This document shows positions 1 to 13,900 of a DNA stretch of 64,000 nucleotides, one piece after another. The translations under genes were made by a program, and so were the position numbers. Below the pieces are notes generated by a model. It searched no databases, was not told the DNA's origin, and saw only the letters and a program-made list of their open reading frames with translations. The stretch's first letter is position 1; each line of letters starts with the position of its first letter. The stretch lies in contig OX344762.1 in the NCBI GenBank assembly GCA_947034895.1, positions 29,554,760 to 29,618,759 of the forward strand, given 5' to 3'. Source of the DNA: Rhytidiadelphus loreus (lineage: Eukaryota; Streptophyta; Bryopsida; Hypnales; Hylocomiaceae).

Positions 1-152
1 TTTAAAATAAAGTAAAACTAGTAGACAATATTAATTGTCAATTAAAATATGATGTAAACTTAAAACACTTTAATTCATGTCTTTACTAATTTTATTTAAA
101 TGATGAAATTTTAAATATCATTTCAAAAATAATAAAATATAAAAATAGCAAC
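1..152 (-). other. Intron downstream of exon w35 (start only)
   Basis: AT-rich intron sequence after the donor of the last exon in the window. The next exon, which would continue AAA3, lies left of base 1. Nothing else is visible. Confidence 0.7.
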
Positions 153-357
153 CTTTAGATCAGGTCCAAGCTTTTGGATATGTGCTTCAAGAATTGCACT
201 ATAAATATGTGCAAGAGCAGAGTCAGCTGGAAATTGAATTTCAAAAACATTGAAGAGTGAAATGAACCTAGGATCAACAGGATTACGTGCACCTCCAGGT
301 CGTCCCATTGCAGATATAAATTGTGTATCTAAAATTCTTTTCCAATTCAAATCCTTC
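153..357 (-). CDS. DNAH10: Dynein exon w35: AAA3, after Walker B
   Basis: 205 bp; the first base completes the Gly codon shared with w34. It codes from [14 protein letters not shown] through [15 protein letters not shown] and [17 protein letters not shown] to ending LGPDLK before a GT donor at 151-152 (read on the minus strand). The [12 protein letters not shown] stretch, where many axonemal dyneins have NxVTPRFLRHF, is one of the best class markers for DNAH10. Confidence 0.92.
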
Positions 358-3300
358 CTATAGTGAATAATATAGAAATTTCATTTAGATGTATGTGTTA
401 TTTGAAAATTTACTGTATTTTTTATGTATCCATATATATCTTTATAAATATTTTCTATTTTATTTCATTTATGTTAAAAGTATCATTTTTGGTCTTATAT
501 TAAATCAATAAATTAAAATTTTGTAAAATAATTCATACCCCCTATCATAAATTCCTCCCTTTTCTACCAAAAGCTTAAGCATAGCAATTGGTTGTTGTGT
601 TCCGTAGGTATCTACTTTTGGCATGTTCATATCATCCATAAAAACAATCATTCTTCTATTAAGAGAAGGACCATAGTCGGTCTACAAAAGGAAATCCATG
701 ATCACAAAATGTTTCTTATTTAAGTTGTTTGGAATCCATTTTTTAAAATTTTTTATAAACTAATTGAATTTTAAACTTTGCAATTCAATCAAAATACCTT
801 AGTACGCTTCTCTACAGAATCTTCAATTGATTTTTGAACATCCAAAGAGTTTGTCCGACTACTAAAATTCATATTTAGAACAAGAAATTTTCCTGAGTCC
901 AATATACTGAAATACTTTTGAATAATAACAGTTTTGGCTGTCCCGCTTTCACCAACAAATAATATTGACTTGCCATGCTGCAATTCATCTTCAAACATTT
1001 GTATTAATAAATACCTATTCTAGTATTTTCAATTCCTACTATCATATTTGAAACAAATCACATGTTCAAATCAACTCTATTGCATGTGAAGGTTTGATTC
1101 AAAACGTAGGTGCCGAAATTGAATTTCTATGTTAGATTCTTAAGGTTCCATGTCACCTTGCATCATTCACAAGATGACACATGACACTTTTTTATAAATA
1201 TGACTTAATTTATGCTGAATTTGACCTTTACATAGAAGATAACTAAGGAAAAAATAGTTCAACAATGGCTATTAAGAAAAGACAAACCTTGGCAAGAGTA
1301 TCAATAATCCATGTTGATCGACATGTATCAAGAGTAGGTACCAATATTTTGGCAAAGGCTCCATCTGGTGGAGGCTGTAATGAAATGAAATATCCATCAA
1401 TAAAATCTTATAAATTTATCAATTATAGGAACAATTAAATATTATTTTAGTCATTTGTTGAAAATCCAATTTGAAATTAAATAAAAATATTAAAATACTT
1501 GAATTAATATATTTTTATTATTTAGAATTAGAGTCTTTAAAACAATTAAACACTTTTAATACTTTTCATTTCAATGTACTATCCAAAAAAAGAGAGAGAT
1601 AGGTTCCCTTCATTAATGTCTCCCACCTTCAAAATAAATCTATGAAAAAAAAAATCTTGGGTCTATATTAGTAATTAGTTGGATCTAAATACAATGACAA
1701 TATGATATAGATACATGATATGGAAATAAATCTCAATATGCATACAGATATTTGAATAGCACATGCATATGAATATGACACACACATACAAATATTGATG
1801 CCAATACTGATACAAGTATGCATTCCATATTGATTTGTCATTTACAATTATATGGTAGATGAGATATATATAAGGGTACCTCAAGAATTTTTATTTTTAT
1901 TTTTGAGGGGTTGACTCAAAAGATCTAGCCATATCATATCCTTCACTACCCATTGAAGAGAATCTACTATACTAAGTCTATATATACATCTATAATATAT
2001 AACCCGTAAACATTCTAATGGCATAAAGTAATTGCCTCCATACATGTAAGAGTAAAAATAAACCAGTTATAAAGCTTTAACTTCTCAAGGACTAAAGACT
2101 AAGGTTAAAGATTAAGGACTAAGGCTTTATAGACTCCACACTTTGAAATAGTTCTATGAATATTTTAGAAAAACACTTAAAATCATTGTTCTCTAATGTG
2201 AAGCTTATTTCATGTCATTCTAGAAAGCATTGCACGAATGATAAGTTTAGAAAAAAAATTGTGTCACATCAAGCAATCAAAAACATATATATTATAAATA
2301 TAATTAATTATATTTGATTGGAGGAATTCATACCTACACAAAATCTTTGAACCATTCTATTTTAAGTTTTTAACCAGTGAAATGAAAGTTATAAAGAGTG
2401 TTATTTGTGAGATAAATAATCATATAAAGTTGTTTTATAAACTTGATTTTTTTAAATTTTAAAATGAAAACAAAAAAGCATTATATATATTGTTTGAAAA
2501 ATCAATATGAATTTCTTTCTTTCCAAATACACTCAATCCATTTTCCAACATTTTTACTAAAATAAACAAGTTATGGGACACATACATTTTTTCTTCTATG
2601 ACAATTTTAAGAGGGGCTAGAAAAATTTAAAATTTGAAGAATATATTCAAAGTTAAAATAAAGGTTCTACTATTGCATTAATTTTAAAATGAAGATTTTA
2701 GCCTTGCTATGAGATACATTGTTTCTACTATTGGATTAGTTTTGTACATTAATATTGTTTTTGCTTGAGTGTTAGAGATTAAGAATAGATCTAAACATGT
2801 ATATATAAATCTTGTATTCAACTTCTAAAAATATTTTTTGTAGTTATTTATATTTTATAAAGTTTAGAATTAATATTATTAATTATTAATTATTAATTAT
2901 TAATTTATTCTTAAACAAACATCTCAATTCAATCTAAAAAGACCAAAATTAATATAATTTACATTATTTTGTGGAAATTTATTCATTATAAACACATCTT
3001 ACACAAATAATGTATAATCATATGTATAAATTATATAAAGGATATTTATAATTATATTATTTATACAAATTTATACATTATTTATACAATTTTATAAGTA
3101 GAGCCTTCCACCTTAAATAATTATTTGAAAAGCTTGTGTTGAACTTCTTATTGTATAAATATAATAATGATGACATACATATATACACAATGCATGTTTG
3201 AAATATTCAAAGTTATAAAAGTCGTTGTAAACCTCATATGTTGGCACGAGGGCGTCCCATGAACGCCACATTAGTGCTTCTACATCAAAATGGTATTCAT

Positions 3301-4862
3301 ATATAAGATTTGTTGGAAGTTGATTTGGAGGAAGTGGTTGATTTGGACTTGTTCCTAGGCCAGCTAACATCTTTACAAATTCATCAAATCGATTACGATC
3401 TTTTACAACACTAGTTTGTACAATACTACCACCGATAGACCATATTACACAATATATGAACAATGCTTCAAGAGCCTGGTACACATGCATATTCATCAAA
3501 TTAGATTAAATTAATATAAAATATAAAACCTAATATTCTATAAATAAATTTTTGTAGACATGGCTACTAAGTTCCATTTAATTCCTTAGTAGTTCCTAAA
3601 TAGTTGACCATTCATATGTTACTTAGTTAAATATTTTACTACCATTATTATATTGATATATAATAATACATTAGATAGAAAAGTCTTTAATATACCTATA
3701 TAATTAAAAATAAATAAATTATTATTACAATTTAATACCTTTTGCAAAAATATTTTAATTATTGTAAAATTCTACCGTATGTAAATGTAAAGATAGAAAG
3801 CTTCAAAATTAAAAATTGTTAAGTCTTTTGTCTTTAACATCCACAAAGTCCGAATTGAATTTTCAATCTCTTTATGAGGTTCATAGTTATAAAATTTAGA
3901 ATATGAATCCAACCAAAAAATAATTGCAAAATCAAGGTAAACTCACTAATGCATTTAGTTTTATTATTACTATTTGGAGTTTTACAACAATGGTCAATTT
4001 ATTTTTGCAACATGTGATTTTTAAAAGCCAAAAACATGCCCTACTTATATGTCATTAAATATTTATTTGATGATTCTTTTTTCCTAGTCTTTAAACCCTA
4101 ATGATCATTGCAACATTTTATAGTAGCTTCTAATCTTTGAGGAGCATTTTGGTTCACAAAATGTTTTTTTAGTTTTTTTTAAACTACAATAATTTGGATC
4201 ATGTTAGATCAAGTGTATTACAAATAGAAACTACTATTGCCTAATCTTCTTTTAGAAAAGATGAACACAAAGTGTATAAAATCATTGAAGTGAGTGTTAA
4301 GGATGAAAAAGTTGATAGTCTTTGAGAATCTAAAGAAAATCTTACTGGAGCTTGTTTAATTTTTGTTTCGCCTGACAAAATTACTTCCAACATAGTACAC
4401 AATTGCCTAGCCATATTGAGATTTGTGAGTGGAATTGTTTGAAGTAGTGGTTTGGTAAGTTCATTCATGATGAGTCCCTCCAAAACAAAATCTATGCATG
4501 CTGGTACATACTTCTCAAAGTGATCTCTCAATTGTTCTGTTTCTTCTGGCCTAAAATAAAAACTTTAAATCAAACAAAAAATAATTGAAAAAATACTAAA
4601 ACAAATATTTTTTAAATACTTTTAAAGTCTTATTTAATAACCATTAAATTTAAATGATATTATTTTTTGGCTTATTCATGGTTTTCCACCTGTCCTTATT
4701 TCGGAAATTACACCATTTCCAAATATAGGGTTTATAACCTAAGTTTTTGGAGTCCACAAATACCATCCCACATCGACTAACTGTAGCTGGTGAAGCGTAT
4801 TGAAGATCATACACCTAATGGGACAATTATGTAGTTTATATCATAATTACATCTTTGAAAAG

Positions 4863-4937
<75 letters not shown>

Positions 4938-7900
4938 GTGTGTGGTGTGTGTATAAACAAATTTATAATATATATTTATGGGATTTATTTGTATTTCAAA
5001 CATAGATTTTTATAAATACTGATAGAAAATTAATTACCTCAAACAACAACTTGCAATGATTTTGAACACGAATTCGTTCCCCATTTGGAAGAGTTAGAAG
5101 TTTGTTATCATCCATTACACTATTCATATCTTCTACCCACAATGCATCGACATCACCATCAAAAACTAAGTAATATCTGCATTTACATTTATCCACCAAG
5201 ATAATTACAATTTACAAATAGCTAAATCTAAAAAATATTTATATTCATATGACAATTTAAATTAAAACAATGAGTAATATTAATACATCTTATAACTTTT
5301 ATATGGTGTTGTGTTTGAGATGATGTATTTTGATATTAAGAAATACAAATATAAAGTACCTATCATTTTCATGGCCGGGCCGTAAAGGTTTGTTAATTTC
5401 TCGAAATATACTTGATAACAAACCATCAGTCCAGTCACGAGTATCAGGGTCTACCAAACACAAATTTTGATATATTTGATTTATCTTAATTACATAATTA
5501 AAGATAGTAGTTTTACAAAGAATGTTATCTATGCATACTTCATATCATGTATGATTGCAAAAAAAATATTGTCCTATTGATGTCTCCAACTACCAAAGAG
5601 TTGAATTTTTTTACCAAATTTTTTGTACCATACCTCCAAATGTTAATCTAATGTTCATAAATATTAAAGTAAATAGGACTATTTTGTATCTTGTATATTT
5701 TTTCATATAATCCAAAAATAATTTTTATTTATAAATAGTCCAATTAGATGTACATTTTACCATTTTGAAATCTTAATATTATTCTTAGCCAATAATGGAG
5801 CTAATTTGGTATTTAGTTCTTTTACTAGGATTATTATATAGATTGACAAAGATATTTTAAGGAAAGTAAAAATTATAATCTTGTTCATGTGATCAAATTA
5901 CATTTCTTTGTATTATAATGATCCATTGTAAAATTCATTAGTACAATAATCATTCATAGATTTTTTTTAATAAGACATATTTGGTCAACTAGTAATTATT
6001 TCATATTAAAAAAATATAGACAATTTTAGAGCCCCCATCACATTTCAAGAATGGATGTGCACGGATTTTTGGTGGAGTTCGGATCAACATACCATTGGAC
6101 TAATTTTTTTTCTTAAGTTCAAGTAGTAAATCTTCATTGTCAAGATCTCATATTGCACAACAACATCTAGGATCCATTTGAACAATGCAAGGTCAACTAC
6201 CAACAAGCCACGCACAATTTGGCCTATGGGCGGTGCTACACCAACAACTTACTAGGATAGCAAAACAATTTGTATACAAGACCCTAACAAATGGTACAAA
6301 ATCTTTATGTAATGGAATGACATTACCTTAGAATTTGAAGCTCTTAGGCAAGATATTTAGACACATGCTTTCTAAAGCCTATGGATGCATCTTCCTATTT
6401 GACAAGGCAATTATATACCAAGTTCAACTTTAAGCATTTGCATTGTTTCATATTCAATGTTGCGCCCCTTAGTGACACTTATGACCTTAAACTCACCTCC
6501 AAGTGCTTCTTGTAGCACTTAACTCCTAGTGACATCAAGGGTCATGATTTCCTAACACTGCACATGTCATGCATATGCAACATTAGATTCCAACTCTAGT
6601 CATCAGGTTCTTCATTTCTTCGAGACTCCCCACTATCCACTTCCAACACTTAACTTCCATAAGCCACTGAGCATGTCATTTGTTGACATGGGGTTGAACT
6701 TCCATTCATGTCTAAGTACTTGGTGGCGGCACTACTTCCTACTAGGCCAAACACAAATTACTTCAGGACTCACCTTAGAACTAACTCAGCTAGACTCACC
6801 AAACATGACTCACACCATGGCCTAGTGTAGATCATGTTACATTTAGTTCCGGGAAGATCACTTAGTGTATCTATAAGTAACCATGTGTGTTCAAGTGATT
6901 TTTTGACCCCTTATTTACTTTTTAATGAACTATAATTTCAACCTACAATTTTGAGCTTTATTTAATAATGATTATAGATTTCTATTGCCAAATATTCCCA
7001 ATTCAAATAATATGTGACATGACTTGTAGAATAGGTTGAAAAATGAACTAAAATAGCATGTTTTTCAACTCAAATATTTATAGAGAATACATTTAGATGA
7101 CCATTGCATCAATATTCAAGATAAATGAACTTTCAATAGAAAGTTATTTTCAAGAATTTTTTGTTCATTTTTTAGACAATTTTTTCTTATATAAAATAGG
7201 GGTGTGAAAGTTATTTTCAGCTCTATAGTGTTTTTTTTTACTTCAAAAATTTGTAACTAATTATAATTAACGAATAAAATTTTCAATAATTCAAAACATA
7301 AACTTCCAAAGTAGGAAAATATACTGATTTTTTTTTCTTCCTTTTATTTAAATTTTAGGATATAAAATAGGGGATCTAAAATCTTAACGTACGTAGTTTC
7401 TAAATGGACACTCTAAGTGATCTCCCCAGGCAATCAATATCAACAAGTGTACAAGTACTCCATGGTAACACACAAGTGATGGTGAGACTCCAACACCAAT
7501 CTCACCACCTATGGCTACTATAGCTCACTATGACACCATTCAGAAGGAAGGAGGGAGACCACCCCTCGTCATAGTATTCTTTGCAAAATTCAACAGCCTC
7601 TTCCATCCTAGGGGTCTCCGAGAACACTTAAGACACTCCCTATCTTGAAAAGCCACCCATTTCCAAGTTGTCTCTCTGAAATCGGACCCCAAAAGACTCC
7701 CAATCTCTCCATCAAGATAACTTTTAGCTCCGGAATCCAAATCTAGAGTGTAAGCCTATATTTGTGAATTTATTTATCTGTAAATCACCGTGGACTACTC
7801 ATTTCTTCAAATGCAATAAATATTGAGGAAATTATAGCACTCCAAAGGTCTAAGTCCCCTAGGAGAGTAGTTCTTTAGGACTCCACCTTCTTTGAATGCC

Positions 7901-10900
7901 TATAAATTTTAGCACACAACTCATCTCTTCATGAGCTATAGTATTCTAAAAATCTTGTTTCTTTAGCTTTCCAACAATAAGCAGCATGCCATACTTGTCT
8001 CAAAGGAATCCTCCAAAACCTTTATGTCCACGTCCCACTCCTCAAAATGCAACCAATACACTACCAACTTTGAGGAGTCCTAACTTTTGACTTCCAACTC
8101 GGATCCTTGTGTTAGACCCATAGACCCATCAACTCACAAGCTTTCTAAGCATGTGCGGCACACCATTCAATTCATCCCAAGTAGAGCACTACAATGCTTT
8201 GATTGCTTGGGACTCTCAATTCTTCACACCTCATCTCTTACAAGGCTAGGAGAGTCACCCCAAACATTTTCCTTGTTCACCAAGGTGGCACAAGCATACT
8301 CCAAGACGAGGATTGTGACATTCAATCACTCAACTGAACGTTGAGCACCTACATTGAATTGACATGCATCATCTATACCATCCACGGCTATAAGAGATTG
8401 TAAATACTCTTATATTATAGTTTATTTTATGAACTATTGTTCAATTCTAAATGGCTTAGATGGAATGATTAATAGGATCTAATTGACTTCAATATAAAAC
8501 AAGTTTGAGAATTTCATTGAGATGAACATCCTATTTTAGTCATTGTAGTATCAAAATGGTCACATGTCCTACTTCCCAAATTTCAATTTCAATGGAATGA
8601 AGTGTGGGACATGGAATACTCCCACAAAAAAAAATCAACCTTATTTTGCAACTTTATCATAAAGCACTAGTGATTAGCAACTAGAGGAAGAAAACAAATG
8701 AAACTATCAATGACTCAATGTTAATTGCCAACTTTGTGACTTTGAAAAATAGAGTTTTTGCTTTATAAATTTTGATTGTGTGCACTACAAGAAAAAGGGG
8801 TGTTTTAAGTGTGTTTTTAAGTATAGTCCTAGAGATAAGATATTAAGTGATGACTTTTATGTAGATTTTTAGTAAAAATTTATTGAAAGAACACATATTT
8901 TCAATAAAATTTTACTAAAAATCTACATAAAGGTCAACATAAAGGTCATTACTTAATATCTTATCTCTAGGACTACTTAAAACACCCCTTTCTCTTGTAG
9001 TGGTGTACACTCTCAACATGTATGGCATTATATGCTTGTAGAAGCGTGCTATTCATGACTATTGTTAACTCCCAAATCCATATAGGTTGGATTCTACCTA
9101 ATTGGCAACAAGTTGTTTTTAGAGAGTTGCCCTCTAATCCCATTGGTATAGTCAATTGGATTTGGATCTTTAATATGGGATTATCCTTAGCAAATTTGAA
9201 TAGTCTCTAACTACTTCATATCTCAATAGAACATTCATTAGAAGATACCCATGTTTTTTTGACACATTTTTGGTGACATTCGTCTATTTTTATGTCAACA
9301 ACGACATCAAGATGTTAGTTGTAACATCAAATGTAACATAAAAACAAGTGGACGTCACAAAAAATGTGTTAAGAAAAACATGGATTTTTTCTAATGATTG
9401 GTCGTTAGAACACATCAATAATCAATTTGACAAGACCTGGTTTAGTATGATAGTGTTGGATGGTCTTGGTGTTGTACTAGGATTGTTAAACATTTAATCT
9501 CTTCACAACAAATTTTGAGTAAATTTAACCCCTAAAGGACCGACTATGTTTTTTGGCTCTATAGAAATTTTGGGCAGGTACCTATAAGTGGAGATTTTTA
9601 TATTTGGAGCTGAAATTTTATTAGAATGTGGGGGCAAGGAATATCTTTCATATGCACCAAATTTCATGACATTTGGAAATACAAGTCAAAAGTTATAGCC
9701 TAATATGTTACTTTTTTTCCCAGCTGGGCAATTCGGGAAGATCAGAAAAAATCACTTTTTTCAGAAACAAAAATTTGGAATTTATTTTCTAAAGTTTTAT
9801 ATACACAAAAAGTTCTGAATCATTCCATTTTGATCAATGAGTCAAAAGTTATTTAGATTTTTTGTTTGCGGGCAGTTTTGGATTTCCTACTCTAAAATAA
9901 ACTTTGAAATCTTTTATCTTACCCAATTTTCAATATTTTTGGACAAAAATAAAATTGTAGGATATAGATACATTATTACAACATTTTGAGCATTGGAATT
10001 GGAAATTTTCAATTCCATATTTAAATTGTAAATAATTTAGTATTTTTAACCATTCTCTATTATTACCTATTTACTATTTTTTTCCTATATGTTATACTAT
10101 TCCAAATGATCTGAAAAATTTCAAGCATGTGGCCAACTTGTATAGGAAAACAAATCCAAAGAAGCACCACCATTTAGGTCATTTTTTCATAGAAATGTGA
10201 GCTTGCGAAATGCATTTGCCTTGCTTTTCGCAGGGTAAAAAAAATGATTTTAGTTAATTCAAATGCTTATATCTTGCAATCCACCCAGTGGAAATGTTTG
10301 AAATTTTTATCACATGTTTTTGATACTATATAATACAAGATCCTACGTTTAGATATGTCAAAAAAAGTTTTTTTTCAAAATTTTGGTATTTGTACTAGAA
10401 ATGACAGTTTTGGAGCATTTTTGGTGAAAGTATAGTGACGGTCCTTTAACCCCTATAGGACCAGGGCTGTTCTTCTGTCAAAAACTACTCAAAACTGCCA
10501 TTTTTGCTGCATTCATCCAAAAAAACAAAAAAAAATCTTTTTTTAGAATCTAACCGTAGGATCTTGTACTTTACTAGTCTAGTATCATGTGGTAAAAATT
10601 TCAAGGAGTTTGACCGTACAGATTGGAAGATATTAGCATTCAAAGTTGAAAAAAGAAAGTTTTTTTTAACATTGGCCTGCAATTTCAGATGACTTTGAAT
10701 GCCATTTGGGGAAAAAAATTACACCATGGACCTTGAATTTAAAATTTTTTGTGTTGAAGAATTGAGTTGAAAGTCTAGAAAAAATAAAAAAATAAAAACA
10801 TGATTGATTTTCATTCTTTAAAAAATTGTTCAGTACAAGTAGGTCCAAGATTGAAAGAAAAACTAAATCTTTAATAGCTCTAAAATGGGATTGAAACACA

Positions 10901-13900
10901 ATAATCTCAACGGTGAGATTGTTCTAAATAGAAAAGTTAACCTTGTCAAACAATTTTTTTTTAAATTGTAAAAATTGCATTCAAAATTCAATCCTATAAG
11001 TTATTTTTTCAAGAAGATGCTCAAATTGCCCGAAAAACAAGATTGTTCATAACTTTCACATTACTAATCCAAATGGAATGAATCAAAGCTTCACATGTAG
11101 ACAAAAATATGATCTTTAAGAAGAAAAAAATTAAAAAATTAATTTCAAATTTTTGTAGATTTATTTTTCTACCCGGTGACGTGTAAATTATGTTTAAGAT
11201 GCCATAACTTTTGCTCTCGGGCACCAATTGAAATAAAATTTATATTCCCACGAAGCTCATAAGTTTTCCTATCTTATGGGAAAGTTTCAAAAAAATTCAC
11301 TGAAAATTGAGATCATAGGAACTTGCCCGAAATCCATTTTGTCCCCCGAGGGGACAATGGTGCTTTAGGGGTTAAGAATTAAATTTGAGTGGAGTTGTTT
11401 TTCATCACTTTGTGTACATGATGATATAGGTCTCACCTGGTTTCAACATAACCCTATCAAAAGGATTGGATAGTCACCTCATTCTATTTAGCCCTAGGAT
11501 TCCCCCTTGGTGGTTGTATTTTAAAATTTTACTTCCAATGCTATAGGTTCATCTTTTTCTTTCAAATAAATTTAAATAAATTTAAAAAAGTAATTTTATT
11601 TCTATTTTAAGAAAATTGTGATGTTTTCAAAAAATAGAGACATCATAGAGTTTTTTTTGGTAACTATCTATTAACCTAACTAGGTTCTTAACTTTCGTAA
11701 GAAATAAATTAGGCTTGAGTTATTGGAAATACATCAAAGATTATTTTTCTTACATTTTTACTTTTTTAAAAGCTACTAGTATTAGCAAATTTGGACAATT
11801 TGGCACATATGTCTTGTAAAAACAAGTATTTCATATAAAGACCTGATGTTAACTATAAAACATTTTTTTCAAACTATTCACTAAACATATAGGTGCAATT
11901 GATATTATATTACTATTATTTTTAGTATTTTATTAAAAATGGTACCCATAAGTCCATAGAGTTCATGTGTAGGTTGGGCTTTAGAGTTGATTATAAAAAG
12001 AGTTGTTGGATATTCCATCTTTATTTGTGCTCTTGAAAGGGTTTCAAGAATGACAGTCTTTCCACCACCAGTTGGACCAACGACCATAGTAGTATGACGT
12101 GTGAGCATTGTCTCATATAATTGAATGACTTTATCTACTTGATCTGTTGGATTTGTCATTACCAAGTATCCATGTTCCTGAAACCACCAACAGCATTTGT
12201 TTTTTTTCTTTATGGAAGAAGATTATAAATTTTTATGTGAAGGTAAAAATCCTATGGAGAATGTCAAGGAAAACCCATGCCCAAGAATCCAACAAAGTAA
12301 GAGATGTCAAAGGCAGCAAGGAAGCTCACCTAAGAGGACAAGGACCCATCTAGATATGTCTAATTTTCTTAGACTATGCATAGTAGTCATAGTAAACAAT
12401 TGAACTTCTAAAACTAATTTTAAATTATAATTCATAATAATATTGATGTGTTACCGCTAAATCTCCTTCAACAACGTCATTAAACTGAGGGTATCGTACA
12501 CGAGGACAATCCATCCCAGGAAAAAGATCATTTATAAGGCCTAAAAACAATGGCACATCTTCAAAAGTAAACTTTGGGAGATTCATATCTCGAAGGGCCC
12601 TCATGAGTACCAATTGCTCATTCATATCAGGATCTCCTCGCTTAAATGCACCAGCCATGACCAACACTGATTTTAAGGCTCGTAGACCAAAATCATAATG
12701 ATATTGCTTTGAAAGTTGCTCTCTAGATAACTTATATAATACTGTCATTTTTTTAGCCAATACTTTAGCTGTTTCAAAACTGCAATGTATTACACATATA
12801 ATGATATTAACAATTTTGCATATTGTATTTGAATCTATAGAATTTGGACTTAAAAGAATGTTAAATGAAAGTATCATGATTATTTGACATATAGTGAAGG
12901 TTAGCTGTTGAGAAGAATTTTTAGTTCCTTCTCAAACTAGCTCACCAACCAAAGTATTGTACTCATTAAGTCATTTTACCTCAAAGATTTATATGAGATT
13001 TACATTACTTTTAACCCCTAAATGTTCAAACAACGTTTTTTGGCAACATAGCGATTTGGGGCAGCTCACTCCAGGCGGAGTTTTTCTTTTCTTTTTTTGA
13101 AAATTTCACACAATATGGGGATGAGGAGTATCTTTAAGGCTCAACAATTTTCATAACTTTTGACTACATGGTTCAAAAGTTATTGCATGATATGTAACTT
13201 TCAATCTTCAGCATGCAGCTTGGATTGCCCGAGCAAAAAGAAAACTTCTTTGAAAATCACTTTTAAAGAAAAATAAAATTTGAAATTGATTCTCTAGATT
13301 TTTTATATATGTGGTAAGCTTTGAATCATTCCACTTTGATCAATGAGTCAAAAGTTATGAGAAATTCTAGTTTGGGTTAGTTTGTGAGTAGTTATGGAAT
13401 CTCTATTCTAAAATAAACTTTGAAGTCCTTTATTTAATTCAGTTTTAAATATTTTTGAAAAAAAATAAAAACATTAGGTGTATATTGTTTATTACAACAT
13501 TACAACCATTGGAATTGTCATTTTTCAATTCTATAAATACATTTTTAACAATTTAGTATTTTTAATCATTCTCTACTTCTTTCTACTTACTATTTTTTTC
13601 CTATATGTTGTACAAATCCAAATGATCTAAAAATTTTCAAGCGTGTAGACAACTTGACTTGAGGAATGAATCCAAAGAGTAACAACCATTTTGGATATTT
13701 TTTCATACAAATGAGACCTTGTGAAGTGCAACTGCCCATATTTCCACAGGGCCAAAAAAAGGATTTTTGTCACTTCAAACATAAATATCTTGCTATCTAC
13801 ATTGTGGAAAATTCTTAAATTTTTTCCACATTTTCTCAAACCAGTATACTACAAGATCCCACAGTTACATGTTTCTAAAAATGTTTTTATTGTAAAATTT

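Larger units (their letters stand above)
5451..11945 (-). other. Intron w26-w27, 6.5 kb, transposon-rich
   Basis: The largest intron in the window. It contains a less AT-rich island (about 6020-8400) split by an inverted-end element (6848-7430), a CACTA miniature element (8783-9002), a foldback element (9236-9396) and two abutting TTAA elements (9525-10445 and 10446-11375). The rest is AT-rich and featureless. Confidence 0.75.

Noticed and set aside
4800..5015. 71-residue plus-strand frame rich in IY repeats
   Set aside because: It is translation of the TA microsatellite; no start context or domain.
8087..8344. 85-residue plus-strand frame
   Set aside because: No recognisable domain, opposite to the gene, inside an intronic less AT-rich island that looks like an old insertion.
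10485..10899. Overlapping frames on both strands
   Set aside because: All lie inside TTAA element P2, rich in Phe/Lys/Asn from low-complexity A/T runs; no transposase motif.
12147..12403. Two overlapping plus-strand frames
   Set aside because: Antisense to exon w26 and intron w25-w26; shadow frames without homology.
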